From positions 85,416-149,415 of the forward strand of contig JAVKDJ010000034.1 in assembly GCA_040222275.1 (NCBI GenBank): a DNA stretch of 64,000 nt, read 5' to 3'. Made by a program: the position numbers and the translations under genes. This DNA comes from CAXBNB01 sp040222275 (lineage in GTDB: Bacteria; Bacteroidota; Bacteroidia; Cytophagales; Cyclobacteriaceae). Of this stretch, positions 16,171 to 25,277 are shown one piece after another. Within the stretch, counting starts at the first letter, position 1; every line of letters starts with the position of its first letter. A model generated the notes under the pieces. That model was not told the origin of the DNA and searched no databases. It was given only the letters and a program-made list of their open reading frames with translations.

Positions 16171-16653
16171 TTAGAAATACCTCTTGAGCCACGTTTCACT
16201 GGCAGGGACTTTCCACCCATTCCTAAACTTGTCTATATTGTCAACGAGGTTGTTGAAGGTAATTGTATCTGAACTTATTTTTCCTTCGGAAATCAAAGCT
16301 TTCAAATCGTTCATATTGCTCTGGAAAATTTCATCGTTGAGCAAAAAGGCCACCTTGGTGCGATCAAAAAAACCAAGGCCAAGTTTTTCTTCCAGGTTTC
16401 GAACCAGCGCCACCGATGCGTCTATTGAGCACCCACTCGCCATGTTGTAACTTTCATCCACACTGATTACCAAAAACTTATCATGGTACAGCGCAAATGA
16501 ACTTTTCAGTGGGCTTCCGTGTGCCGCCCATTGATCCAAAAATGCTTCTGATGAACTCTTGATTATATTCACTTCCTGCTCACTCAATTGCCTGTCAGCC
16601 TGATATATCCAAACCCTGGCAGAAGGTGGCATTTCTTCAAATGGTATATACAT
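16171..16653 (-). CDS. Conserved Bacteroidota protein of unknown function
   Basis: A 160-residue soluble protein starting MYIPFEEMPPSARVWIYQ. It has no signal peptide, Walker motif or transmembrane segment. In databases such proteins are often labelled 'ABC transporter ATPase', but nothing in the sequence supports that name. Visible features are the segment WAAHGSPLKSSFALYHDKFLVI, a MASGCSIDASV stretch with a lone Cys, and a C-terminal ETWLKRYF. It stands as a single gene between the PorE-like and TerC genes. Confidence 0.75.
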   Translation of the reverse strand: MYIPFEEMPPSARVWIYQADRQLSEQEVNIIKSSSEAFLDQWAAHGSPLKSSFALYHDKFLVISVDESYNMASGCSIDASVALVRNLEEKLGLGFFDRTKVAFLLNDEIFQSNMNDLKALISEGKISSDTITFNNLVDNIDKFRNGWKVPASETWLKRYF

Positions 16654-16744
16654 ATTGATATTTTTGATTGCTATGTTACCTACGAATTAGCAGGCCAAAA
16701 GTAAGCAATAAATGAAAGTATTTCGCCTTTTTGATCGATTGTGG

Positions 16745-17716
16745 CTATTCAGCCTCCACCTCTTCTACTTGTTTCGGCTCCCGGGGAAACATCAGGGAAA
16801 GGACGATGGCAACCACCAAAGCCCCAATGATCAGGCCAAAAGACAGGAAAATAGGAATATGGAGATCTATTAGCTCAGCAAGCATTTTAGCTCCGATAAA
16901 AATCAGCACAAACGAAAGGCCTTTCTGAAGCAGGTAAAACTTGTCCAGCACATTGGCCAGTAGAAAAAACATAGCCCTTAATCCCATGATGGCAAAAATA
17001 TTGGAGGTGTATATCACAAATTCATTTTGTGATATGGCAAATACCGCCGGTATGGAATCCACCGCAAAAATCAAATCGGTTGACTCTATCAATACTATGA
17101 CTATGAAAAGCGGGGTGAACCATAGTTTTCCATTCTCCATAAACAGAAATTTGCCATCACGTCCCTTTTCAGAAACAGGCAAAACCTTCCTTACGAGTTT
17201 GATGAGGGGATTTTTTTCAGGTTCAATCTCCATATCGTCCTCCTCTTTGAATATCTTGATGCCTGAATAAATCAGAAATGCACCAAAAATATAGAGTATC
17301 CAGTGGAATTCGCCTATTAGCAATGCCCCAAGGAAAATGAAAACCGCCCTGAAGACGATCGCCCCCAATATTCCCCAAAAAAGTATATCATGATAATATT
17401 CCTCTTTGACATTGAAATATCGAAGGATCAGGAGGATTACAAATATATTATCTACCGAAAGGGCCTTTTCCGTCACATAAGCAGAGAAAAACTCCAGAGC
17501 ATCCTTTGGCCCCCCTGCAAAAAAATAGATAAGCAAACCAAAAACAACAGAAACTGCAACCCAGAATATGGTTTGGATGAGGGCATCTTTCTGGGAAATT
17601 TTATGTGCTTTCTTGTGCACCAGCCCCAAATCTACCACCAGGAATAATAGGATTACCACTCCAAAAATGCCAAACAAGAGCATCTCGTTCTTGCCGGAAA
17701 AAAGTGCTAAAAGCAT
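16745..17716 (-). CDS. TerC/Alx-family membrane protein
   Basis: A 323-residue protein with about eight to nine transmembrane helices. It shows the family signatures FFSAYVTEKALSVDNIFV, with its membrane acidic residues, and LIESTDLIFAVDSIPAVFAI. An acidic cytoplasmic loop (KEEDDMEIEPEKN) separates the halves. TerC/Alx proteins handle metal ions, with manganese export the best-supported role, and assist metallation of exported enzymes. The substrate is inferred from the family only. An internal Met12 is an alternative start; ATG 17716 was kept. Confidence 0.92.
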   Translation of the reverse strand: MLLALFSGKNEMLLFGIFGVVILLFLVVDLGLVHKKAHKISQKDALIQTIFWVAVSVVFGLLIYFFAGGPKDALEFFSAYVTEKALSVDNIFVILLILRYFNVKEEYYHDILFWGILGAIVFRAVFIFLGALLIGEFHWILYIFGAFLIYSGIKIFKEEDDMEIEPEKNPLIKLVRKVLPVSEKGRDGKFLFMENGKLWFTPLFIVIVLIESTDLIFAVDSIPAVFAISQNEFVIYTSNIFAIMGLRAMFFLLANVLDKFYLLQKGLSFVLIFIGAKMLAELIDLHIPIFLSFGLIIGALVVAIVLSLMFPREPKQVEEVEAE

Positions 17717-17909
17717 AGGTTTAGGTTATGTTGATTATTTTTCCATGAGCTGACAGACATAATCAACTCAAAGTAAGCGATAATTCTTCAAATTATTAAA
17801 TTGGCGGGATGATTTCAACTGTCTAGGCAAATACACTGATCAGGGGTGGTGTCAACGAATCCATCCGGAAGATTGTAGCCCTCAGGTATGAAACCTACCC
17901 CAGGCCATG

Positions 17910-19700
17910 CTATTGTTCCTGAAACTGTAGCCTGACCAGGTTTTCGTAAACCCCTTCTTTTTTGGCAGAAAGCTCCTCGTGGTTTCCGGATTCCACCACT
18001 ACACCATCTTCGAGCACATATATCCGATCTACTTTTCTGATGGTGGCCAGCCTATGGGCAATGATAATGGTAGTGCGGTTTTTCATCAATTCATTTAGTG
18101 CGTTTTGTACGGCTTTTTCCGATTTGGCATCCAACGAACTGGTAGCCTCGTCCAGGATCAATATAGCCGGGTCTTTGAGGATGGCACGTGCTATGGCAAT
18201 GCGCTGACGTTGGCCGCCGGAAAGCTTCACACCTCGCTCTCCCACCAGCGTATCAAAGCCTTCCGGAAACGACTCTATAAATTCCAATGCGTTAGCCCTC
18301 CGGGCAGCTTCTTTTATGGCTTCCAAATCGGCCTGAGGATTACCATATCCAATATTATCGAGAATTGATCCACCAAAGAGCACTACCTCCTGGGGTACAA
18401 TACCGATATTGCTCCGATAAGTCCTCAAAGCATAAGTATCGAAATCCTTACCATCTACTTTGATGCATCCGGCATCCAATGGGTACAACCTCATGAGCAA
18501 CTGGATCAGGGTGGATTTTCCCGCTCCACTAGACCCAACCAGTGCTATTTTCTCACCCCTTTTGAGGTGGAAAGAAACGTTCTTTATGACTTCAATTTCT
18601 TTTCTGGAAGGATAAGAAAAACGTACGTTTTCGAAATGGATATCGCCGTTCAATTCAAGCTGGGTCTCTTCTGATTCGAGTACTTGCTCTTGTTCTTCAT
18701 CGTGCAATTCCAGAATCCTCTCTGATGCACCGATAGCCCGCTGCACCTGCCCGTACATATCGCCCAACCCGGCGATAGAGCCTCCAATAAAAGCTGTGTA
18801 AAAAAAGAAGGACATTAGCTCGCCAGCGAGCATCCCGCCGGTCTGCAACAGATGTGCACCATACCACATAATACCTACCATTCCTCCAAACAGGGCGAAT
18901 ATGATGAACGAAATAAGCGCCCCCCGATATTTCGCCGTGGCTATGGCCTTGCTTACTACTTTCTCCTGGCTTTTGGAGAATCTTGCCATTTCGAACGCTT
19001 CATTGGTAAATGCTTTTACCGTTGATATGGCTTGTAACACTTCCTCTACAATGGTGGTAGAATGTGCCAGTTCTTCCTGAGTGCTTTTTGATAGTTTTTT
19101 GATTTTTTTCCCAAACAACATCGCCAGCACAATGAGTACAGGAAAAGTGGCCAGCATAAACAGGCTCAATGAAGGTGTGGTAAAAAATATAATGGCAACA
19201 CCTACTACCAGCGTCACCAACTGACGGGTGACTTCTGCCAATGTGGTGGAAAAAGTGGTTTGAAGCAAAGTGACATCAGACGATATCCTGCTCATCAGTT
19301 CACCAGTGCGTGTCTTATCGAAAAAAGCTATAGGAAGCATGATTACCCTACCAAACAATGACTTGCGCACATCTGACATGGCCTGTTCGCTCACTTGAGC
19401 AAACAAATAAACACGGAAAAACGACAGGATACTCTGAACAAATAAAATGCCTATCAATGCCAGCGCGATGTGGTGGATTTCGTTGAGGTACCAAGTTTGG
19501 TTTCCTGTGGCCACATCGATCAACTGGCCGGCTACATAAGGAAAAGCGAGCAGCAAAAAACTGGAAAAAATGAGAAAAGCAAAACCAACAATAAATTTGC
19601 CTTTGTAAGGCATAATAAACCTGAATATCCCAGCCAGTTTTTGAAGGTTTTTTTTGTTCAAAGCACGTTTTTCCTCGTCCGCCAATTTTGCCTTTGCCAT
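17910..19700 (-). CDS. ABC exporter, fused permease and ATPase (MsbA-like half transporter)
   Basis: A 596-residue half transporter that should work as a homodimer. Residues 30-320 form a six-helix type IV exporter membrane domain. The C-terminal ATPase shows Walker A GSSGAGKST, the signature LSGGQRQR, Walker B ILILDEATSSLD and the switch His in IIAHRLAT. Similar proteins flip lipids or export drugs; the substrate cannot be inferred because no partner gene is adjacent. It is divergent from the rluA-like gene. Confidence 0.93.
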   Translation of the reverse strand: MAKAKLADEEKRALNKKNLQKLAGIFRFIMPYKGKFIVGFAFLIFSSFLLLAFPYVAGQLIDVATGNQTWYLNEIHHIALALIGILFVQSILSFFRVYLFAQVSEQAMSDVRKSLFGRVIMLPIAFFDKTRTGELMSRISSDVTLLQTTFSTTLAEVTRQLVTLVVGVAIIFFTTPSLSLFMLATFPVLIVLAMLFGKKIKKLSKSTQEELAHSTTIVEEVLQAISTVKAFTNEAFEMARFSKSQEKVVSKAIATAKYRGALISFIIFALFGGMVGIMWYGAHLLQTGGMLAGELMSFFFYTAFIGGSIAGLGDMYGQVQRAIGASERILELHDEEQEQVLESEETQLELNGDIHFENVRFSYPSRKEIEVIKNVSFHLKRGEKIALVGSSGAGKSTLIQLLMRLYPLDAGCIKVDGKDFDTYALRTYRSNIGIVPQEVVLFGGSILDNIGYGNPQADLEAIKEAARRANALEFIESFPEGFDTLVGERGVKLSGGQRQRIAIARAILKDPAILILDEATSSLDAKSEKAVQNALNELMKNRTTIIIAHRLATIRKVDRIYVLEDGVVVESGNHEELSAKKEGVYENLVRLQFQEQ

Positions 19701-19910
19701 CTGCTGTATTTATTATAGAGTTGATTTTTCGAGCCGCAAAGGTATTGACAGACATGGACATAGCCAACTTGATTGTTGTTTTGGTTTTGGCTCCCGCTGA
19801 TGTCGTCATGGCATAGCTGCCAAAATCAAGCCTGACAGTCCCTTTCTCCCAACAAACTTCTTTTATGCTTTCCTGAGAGTTAGACCAAAATGACTTTACT
19901 TTGCGGCTAT

Positions 19911-20633
19911 ATGAAAAACCCCCTGATAGTACTGTACGAAGACAATCATTTGCTGATTGTGGATAAAGAGCCTGGTATGTTGGTACAAGGTGACAAGACA
20001 GGCGACAAGCCTTTGCTGGACCACTGCAAGGATTATATCAAAGAAAAATATGAAAAACCAGGGGCAGTTTTTCTTGGATGTATCCACCGACTGGACCGCC
20101 CTGTGAGTGGCGCAGTGGCATTCGCCCGAACCTCCAAGGCACTGGAGCGCATGAACAAAATATTCAAAGACAGGAAGGTGAACAAAACCTACTGGGCCAT
20201 TGTGAAACAAAGACCACCTCAAAAAGAGGACAAACTTGTCCATTGGCTCAGGAAGGACGCCAGCAAAAATATAACAACAGCCTACGACGAACAGGAGGAA
20301 GGCACTCAAAGGGCAGAATTGAAATATAAAGTACTTGGAAAACTCAATGACCATTACCTGTTGGAGGTACGGCCATTGACTGGCAGGCCCCATCAGATAC
20401 GCGTACAATTGGCTGCCATGGGCTGCCCCATCAGAGGTGATTTGAAGTATGGATTTGCCAAACCCAATCCTGATGGAAACATCAACCTGCACTCCAGGGC
20501 GTTGGATTTCATCCATCCGGTAAAAAAAGAACCCGTGCAAGTATTGGCTGGTGTGCCAAAAAACGACTTTTGGGAGCAGTTTTTGGTACTCGAAAAAAAG
20601 ATGAGCGACAAAAAAATCAACAGGCTACTCTAA
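19911..20633 (+). CDS. RluA-family RNA pseudouridine synthase
   Basis: A 240-residue enzyme converting uridine to pseudouridine in rRNA or tRNA. The catalytic Asp is in the signature GCIHRLDRPVSG near residue 60, followed by LLEVRPLTGRPHQIRVQLA. There is no S4 domain, so it belongs to the short RluA subgroup, and the exact target position is unknown. An ATG at 19890 exists, but a TTACTTTG sequence resembling a -7 box lies at 19900-19907, so ATG 19911 is the likelier start. It opens an apparent operon with DUF6787, pabB and pabC. Confidence 0.9.
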   Translation: MKNPLIVLYEDNHLLIVDKEPGMLVQGDKTGDKPLLDHCKDYIKEKYEKPGAVFLGCIHRLDRPVSGAVAFARTSKALERMNKIFKDRKVNKTYWAIVKQRPPQKEDKLVHWLRKDASKNITTAYDEQEEGTQRAELKYKVLGKLNDHYLLEVRPLTGRPHQIRVQLAAMGCPIRGDLKYGFAKPNPDGNINLHSRALDFIHPVKKEPVQVLAGVPKNDFWEQFLVLEKKMSDKKINRLL

Positions 20634-20644
20634 TACCCTTGACG

Positions 20645-20959
20645 ATGTTTGAAAAATTAAAATCCCGCTGGAACCTCAAAAACACCTATCAGGTAGCTGT
20701 TGTACTTTTGGTATTCGCCTGTACAGGTTTCACGGTACTTTTTCTTAAAAAACCCATCGTGTCGTTGATTTCCGGATCAGAAGAGAACAACACCCTTTTT
20801 ACCATTCTCTACTACATTTTCATTTTGCCGGTTTACAACGTCATATTGCTTGTATATGGGTTCGTTTTTGGGCAGTTCACTTTCTTTTGGCAGTTTGAAA
20901 AAAAGATGTGGTACAGGATGACTGGCAAAAAGACCAAAGATGACCCTGACCAAAGATAA
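20645..20959 (+). CDS. DUF6787-type small membrane protein
   Basis: A 104-residue protein with two transmembrane helices (about 14-35 and 48-75), the second ending in GQFTFFWQFEKKMWYRMTG. This pattern fits a small Bacteroidota family of unknown function, which I believe is DUF6787. The frame is open upstream to 20570, but ATG 20645 lies just after the rluA-like stop and gives the sensible N-terminus MFEKLKSRWNLKNTYQ. Its 3' end overlaps the pabB start by 20 bp, so the two are probably translationally coupled. Confidence 0.75.
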   Translation: MFEKLKSRWNLKNTYQVAVVLLVFACTGFTVLFLKKPIVSLISGSEENNTLFTILYYIFILPVYNVILLVYGFVFGQFTFFWQFEKKMWYRMTGKKTKDDPDQR

Positions 20960-21917
20960 GGCCATCAGCCAAATCAACCTACTCGCCGAAAGACGAGAGC
21001 CGTTCCTGTTTATAGCTGATTTCAATTGTGAAAAAAACATAGTCCTCCCACTAAATCAGGTTGATCCCAAAGAGATTTTATTCAACATCAATGGATCAAG
21101 CAACTATTCAACTGAGCCACAACTCGACAAGGGGTTTGAGCTGGAAAAAAAACCCATAGCTTTTGAGGAATTTAAAAAAGTTTTTGACCTGGTCCACCAC
21201 CAACTGAAAATCGGAAATTCCTATCTGACCAACCTCACCTTCACCACTCCGATTACCTGCAACCATTCACTAAAAGAGATTTTTTTTCGGAGCAAGGCTA
21301 AATTCAAACTTTGGGTAAAGGATCAATTCGTGGTTTTTTCCCCGGAAATTTTCCTTCAGCTCAAAGGCCACACCATTACCTCCTTTCCTATGAAGGGGAC
21401 CATTGACGCCTCATACGAAAACGCCCGGTCCAGCATACTGGCCAATACCAAAGAAATGGCCGAACATGTGTCTATTGTGGACCTTATTCGAAACGACATG
21501 AGCATCTATGCCAGCAATGTGCGGGTGGACAGGTTCAGGTACATCGACGAAGTGCAGACCCACGAAAAGAAACTGCTACAGGTGAGTTCGGAAATCTCGG
21601 GTGAGCTCGATGACAGGGCATTGAAAAATATTGGAGAGGTGGTTTTCTCACTGTTGCCTGCCGGTTCTATATCCGGGGCACCCAAACACAAAACCCTTGA
21701 GATCATCAGGGAAGTAGAAAACTACAAACGTGGGTATTACACCGGGGTGTTTGGTGTTTTTGATGGAAACAGCCTGGATAGTGGTGTGATGATCCGGTTT
21801 ATAGAACAGCAGAAAAACGGGTTGGTTTTCAAAAGCGGAGGCGGTATCCATTCGCTCAGCGATCCCAAATCCGAATACCAGGAAATGATTGACAAAGTCT
21901 ATGTCCCAATTTATTGA
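20940..21917 (+). CDS. pabB: Aminodeoxychorismate synthase component I (chorismate-binding)
   Basis: A 325-residue chorismate-binding enzyme. With a glutaminase partner it makes 4-amino-4-deoxychorismate for folate. Seen: FPMKGTIDAS, which holds the PabB-type lysine in the PxKGT motif; the EHVSIVDLIRNDM motif; LLPAGSISGAPK; and the terminal GGGIHSLSDPKSEYQE. It lacks the N-terminal domain of long anthranilate-synthase-type proteins. The next gene, pabC, overlaps it by 17 bp and catalyses the following step, which supports PabB over TrpE. Confidence 0.92.
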   Translation: MTLTKDKAISQINLLAERREPFLFIADFNCEKNIVLPLNQVDPKEILFNINGSSNYSTEPQLDKGFELEKKPIAFEEFKKVFDLVHHQLKIGNSYLTNLTFTTPITCNHSLKEIFFRSKAKFKLWVKDQFVVFSPEIFLQLKGHTITSFPMKGTIDASYENARSSILANTKEMAEHVSIVDLIRNDMSIYASNVRVDRFRYIDEVQTHEKKLLQVSSEISGELDDRALKNIGEVVFSLLPAGSISGAPKHKTLEIIREVENYKRGYYTGVFGVFDGNSLDSGVMIRFIEQQKNGLVFKSGGGIHSLSDPKSEYQEMIDKVYVPIY

Positions 21918-22488
21918 AACCATTAGTATAGCTGACGGAGTAGTTCAAAACCTGGGTTATCATCAAAACAGGCTGGAAAAGACGTTCGCAGTTTTTTTTT
22001 CATCACCACCTTTCAAGTTGGCCGAATGCATCAAAGACATACCTTCCAAAGGCAAGCACAAATGCAGGGTGGTGTATAGCGAAACGGAAATCCATGTGGA
22101 CATTTCCCCGTACCCAACCAGGCAAATCAGCAGCCTCAAATTGGTTTACGACAATGATATTGCATATCCCTATAAATATCAGGACAGATCGGCGCTCGAT
22201 CAGCTATATGCCCAAAGGCAGCACTGTGACGACATCATCATTGTAAAAGACGGGTTGTGCACAGATTCTTATTTTGCCAACCTCGCCTTCTTCGATGGGG
22301 CTCAATGGCTTACCCCTAAACACCCGTTGCTGCCAGGAACAAAGCGACAAAAGCTGCTTGATCATGGGCTGATCAAATCAGCCGACATAACCATCAAGGC
22401 ACTCGATAGCTATTCGAAAGTAAGCCTGATCAATGCCATGCTGGATTTGGGCGAGGTGGAGGTGTTGGTCGACAATATATCACTTTAA
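21901..22488 (+). CDS. pabC: Aminotransferase class IV, 4-amino-4-deoxychorismate lyase
   Basis: A 195-residue fold-type IV PLP enzyme that cleaves aminodeoxychorismate to p-aminobenzoate and pyruvate. It is shorter than the E. coli protein. Recognisable parts are YHQNRLEKTF near the N-terminus, LVYDNDIAYPYKYQDRSALDQLY, the CTDSYFANLAFFDG strand and the LLPGTKRQKLL segment. The likely PLP lysine is in YPYKYQDR. ATG 21901 inside the pabB end was chosen over a TTG at 21889. The overlap points to coupled translation with pabB. Confidence 0.87.
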   Translation: MSQFIETISIADGVVQNLGYHQNRLEKTFAVFFSSPPFKLAECIKDIPSKGKHKCRVVYSETEIHVDISPYPTRQISSLKLVYDNDIAYPYKYQDRSALDQLYAQRQHCDDIIIVKDGLCTDSYFANLAFFDGAQWLTPKHPLLPGTKRQKLLDHGLIKSADITIKALDSYSKVSLINAMLDLGEVEVLVDNISL

Positions 22489-22500
22489 GTAATATTGATG

Positions 22501-23346
22501 CTATGCTGATTTCAGCGACTTTTTATATTCAGTCGGTGTGTAGCCGGTTGTCTTTTTAAATATTTTATTAAACACCGGCACATCCTCAAAACCCAGTTCG
22601 AAAGCCACTTCTTTGGACGTCTTGTCGGTAAATGAAATTAGGCGTTTGCCCTCCAGTGCTATGCGCTCATGAATAATCCTGAGTGGGGTCTTCGATCCAT
22701 AGAGGGAAAACAGGTTGGCAAGGGTTTTAGGTGATTTGTTCAGGAGTTCTGCATAATCTGCCACCTGTTTTTTTGATTTGTAATGCATATCGACCAATAC
22801 GTTAAATTTTCTGATAACATCTATCTGATGACCAGTGATCGAGTGGCTAATGAGCTGGATTCGCGCCAGTCTGGTGCATTTTATGATCAACCGCTTCAAC
22901 AGCATTTGCAGCATCTCACCCTGTATATTGTCCTTTGTGGCAAACTCGTCAATAAACACACCCAGCAACGTCTCTAGTTTTTGTACCTCTTCATTTTCCA
23001 CAGTGATGATAGGAATCTCCTGGGTACCGAAAAAAATAATTCCGTTGCAGGACACTTCATGGTCATGATCCTGAATACAATAAAACTCCCGATTGAACGA
23101 AAAGATGGTGAGGTCAGGAAGTCCTTTGGGAAAGGTAGCTTTTTGCAGGTAGGTGCATGTGGTGAGCTGCTGGGGTTTAAGGGTAATGGGTAGGTTGTCA
23201 ATGTAAAAAACCGCATCTACCTCCGACCGGTTCCAAAGAATGTGGATCAAACCCTTTTGGATACTGTCGTTATCGCTAATCAACCCAACATTATCAGTCA
23301 GCGACAGCAGGGCATTGAGCTTTGGTTCAGAAAATTTATGGTACAT
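22501..23346 (-). CDS. AraC-family transcriptional regulator
   Basis: A 281-residue regulator with a cupin-like N-terminal ligand domain (about 1-170) and a C-terminal double helix-turn-helix (about 185-278). The second HTH carries the signature EVAFELGFEDVPVFNKIFKKTTGYTPTEYKK. It converges on pabC, and its upstream region is repeat-rich DNA. Targets and ligand are unknown. Confidence 0.92.
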   Translation of the reverse strand: MYHKFSEPKLNALLSLTDNVGLISDNDSIQKGLIHILWNRSEVDAVFYIDNLPITLKPQQLTTCTYLQKATFPKGLPDLTIFSFNREFYCIQDHDHEVSCNGIIFFGTQEIPIITVENEEVQKLETLLGVFIDEFATKDNIQGEMLQMLLKRLIIKCTRLARIQLISHSITGHQIDVIRKFNVLVDMHYKSKKQVADYAELLNKSPKTLANLFSLYGSKTPLRIIHERIALEGKRLISFTDKTSKEVAFELGFEDVPVFNKIFKKTTGYTPTEYKKSLKSA

Positions 23347-23462
23347 TCAAACTTGTTTTGTCCGATGCTGTTGAAAACAAGATTATTGCAAATAAGTTCA
23401 ATACAACCACAGAAATAACTGCACCGGCCAACTTTAGTAACGTGAACTCGATGAATAGTATA

Positions 23463-23540
23463 ACCGTCATCGCGAGGAATCGAAGCGATCTCATCAAAAT
23501 GGACAGATAATATTAAACAGAAAGACTGCCGCGCTACGCT
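23463..23540 (+). repeat. 78-bp core of composite repeat, copy A
   Basis: Begins ACCGTCATCGCGAGGAATCG and ends GCCGCGCTACGCT. It matches 47020-47097 with two mismatches, and the reverse complement of 62819-62896. In this copy the core is separated from the element's right end (23770-23816) by about 230 bp of other repeat DNA, so the element looks broken by an insertion or rearrangement. The whole gap 23347-23862 has no supported gene. Confidence 0.92.
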
Positions 23541-23624
23541 ACCGATGACGTATTTTCGTAGGGTGTTGATTATAAGCAGTTTAAAATGTTTCTATTCCCA
23601 TTAGATTAAGCTAAAGTCCGAAGC

Positions 23625-23708
23625 AACAAACCGCCCCCGTCTGTGTCCTCACAGACCGAAACAATGTGGTTTGTGAGGACACAAACCACGGCGGGGACGG
23701 TTTGTGCA
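23625..23708. repeat. Long imperfect inverted repeat
   Basis: The left arm contains CAAACCGCCCCCGTCTGTGT and the right arm GGACACAAACCACGGCGGGGACGG. Folded together they give a long hairpin with a small asymmetric bulge, centred on GACCGAAACAATGTGG. It is intergenic, with no coding frame. It may be a repetitive palindromic element or a bidirectional transcription barrier. Confidence 0.6.
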
Positions 23709-23769
23709 GCCTCACTATGGCATAAACGTCATCTCATTTTGTGTGTTTGGCTTGACCAAAAATTAGGTC

Positions 23770-23816
23770 TCGCAGAGACGAAAAACTTAACTTCACGACA
23801 TTGGGCTCGCACCAGC
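23770..23816 (+). repeat. Right-end fragment of the composite repeat, copy A
   Basis: TCGCAGAGACGAAAA followed by CTTAACTTCACGACATTGGG and CTCGCACCAGC. This corresponds to the stretch that directly follows the 78-bp core in copy B, without the 23-bp-arm hairpin found there. DNA just before it (about 23725-23769) is a reverse-complement match to 46918-46975. Confidence 0.8.
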
Positions 23817-23862
23817 ACATGAGTATTGCCACAGTTGGTTCAATTTGTACGTTTTGGAAAGG

Positions 23863-24648
23863 CTATACGTCGATTTCGCCAACCATATAGACAACAGCTG
23901 AACCCATTATTTTCACCCTTTCCCCTAAGTATGAACAGGTGAGTTCACCTTGCCTTTCAGAAACCTGGCGGGCTTTCATCGTTGTTTTGTTCAACCTTCG
24001 GCTCCAATAGGGAGTAAGCGAAGTGTGCGCTGAACCCGTCACCGGATCTTCGTCTATACCTGATTGAGGGGCAAAAAACCTGGACACAAAATCAACATCT
24101 TCTCCAGGGGCCGATACGATCACCCCACGACATTCCATTCCGGCAACAACCGCCAGGTTGGGTTTCATGTCCACCACATCCTTTTCCGAATCGAAAATGA
24201 GCATATAATCAGTTTTGCCTTTATAAGCTTCATTTGGCCTGAGCCCAAAAGCCTCAATGCATTCGCCGGGAATGGCCACTGCTTCCAGGTCATCTGTTGG
24301 AAAGTCGAGGGTAAGCTCGTTTTCGGATTTGGATACAGATAGTAGGCCACTCCTTGGTGAGTTGAAATCAATTTTTTCTAGAGTCACACCATAGTAATTG
24401 TACAACACGAAGGCTGAGGCCAATGTAGCATGTCCACAAAGGTTGACTTCCACTTTGGGAGTAAACCATCGGATTTGGAAGGAATTGTCTTTTTTTACCA
24501 CGAAGGCCGTCTCGGCCAGGTTGTTTTCTGCCGCTATTTTTTGCATCAACGACTCTTCCAGCCATTCATCCAATATGCAAACAGCGGCAGGGTTGCCACG
24601 AAAAACCTGGTCGGTAAATGCGTCGATCTGATAAATCCTTAGTTTCAT
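23863..24648 (-). CDS. PhzF-family isomerase
   Basis: A 261-residue PhzF-fold protein, related to diaminopimelate epimerase. It has the N-terminal MKLRIYQIDAFTDQVFRGNPAAV, the catalytic Glu in NLAETAFV (about residue 46), NLCGHATLASA, and the second-half motifs FAPQSGIDEDPVTGSAH. Despite the name no phenazine genes are present; most family members are uncharacterised isomerases. The frame is open upstream to 24720, but ATG 24648, preceded by AAGTGAAGG, gives the family N-terminus. Confidence 0.9.
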   Translation of the reverse strand: MKLRIYQIDAFTDQVFRGNPAAVCILDEWLEESLMQKIAAENNLAETAFVVKKDNSFQIRWFTPKVEVNLCGHATLASAFVLYNYYGVTLEKIDFNSPRSGLLSVSKSENELTLDFPTDDLEAVAIPGECIEAFGLRPNEAYKGKTDYMLIFDSEKDVVDMKPNLAVVAGMECRGVIVSAPGEDVDFVSRFFAPQSGIDEDPVTGSAHTSLTPYWSRRLNKTTMKARQVSERQGELTCSYLGERVKIMGSAVVYMVGEIDV

Positions 24649-24782
24649 GCCTTCACTTTTTAATAACAAAAACAGCCCAGAGAAGACCCGGGCCAAATTG
24701 ATGCGGTAAGCCATTTTCAACGAAATTTCATTGCATTGGTTGAGGGATTTTCCTTTAGTGGATCAGCATTCATCCATAGGAT

Positions 24783-25142
24783 TTACTCGGTAGGCAATGG
24801 CAAACCCTGCTGCCTCAAAAATGACAGCTCATCCCAATACCCCCGCTGAAACTTTATCTTTCCATTGACCACATGAAAAAAACCACACCCTCGCAGGCCC
24901 AACGGGTCTTTCCACTCTAAAATGGCCCACTCACCATCTTCAAAGATATTCTCTACAACACAGACCATAGTAGCTCTCGAAAATTCCTTTGAAAACATGG
25001 CTTCAATAGCCGCTTTTCCGGTAATTGGCTCGGCCACTACCTGATGGTTGACCGCATCGTCATGATACAATGAAGCCAGGCCCTGTGCATCTCCGGAGTT
25101 AAAGATTTCTACCCATTTTTCTATAAGTTGTCGGGGTTTCAT
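24783..25142 (-). CDS. SnoaL/NTF2-like protein
   Basis: A 119-residue NTF2-fold protein with the usual pattern: an N-terminal helix WVEIFNSGDAQGLASLYHDDAV, then AIEAMFSKEF and a curved sheet ending in GYWDELSFLRQQGLP. Such proteins are small ligand-binding domains or polyketide-cyclase-like enzymes; no substrate can be named. It is a single gene between phzF-like and alkB, 135 bp from the latter, so it may or may not belong to the repair operon. Confidence 0.85.
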   Translation of the reverse strand: MKPRQLIEKWVEIFNSGDAQGLASLYHDDAVNHQVVAEPITGKAAIEAMFSKEFSRATMVCVVENIFEDGEWAILEWKDPLGLRGCGFFHVVNGKIKFQRGYWDELSFLRQQGLPLPTE

Positions 25143-25277
25143 GCTAAAAAAAGTTAATTGGTCAAAGTATAATGATTTTATTGTAATGGTTGCAGCTTGA
25201 AAATTAACCTAAACATCATTGATTTCATGCTTCCCCGTGCCTTCATAGTCCCGATCAAAGTGAGCTGGTCTAAGTTT

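Noticed and set aside
16171..16653. ABC transporter ATPase, the common database name for this family
   Set aside because: No Walker A, signature or Walker B motif is present.
23863..24648. Phenazine biosynthesis gene
   Set aside because: PhzF-fold proteins are widespread isomerases; no other phenazine gene is in the window.
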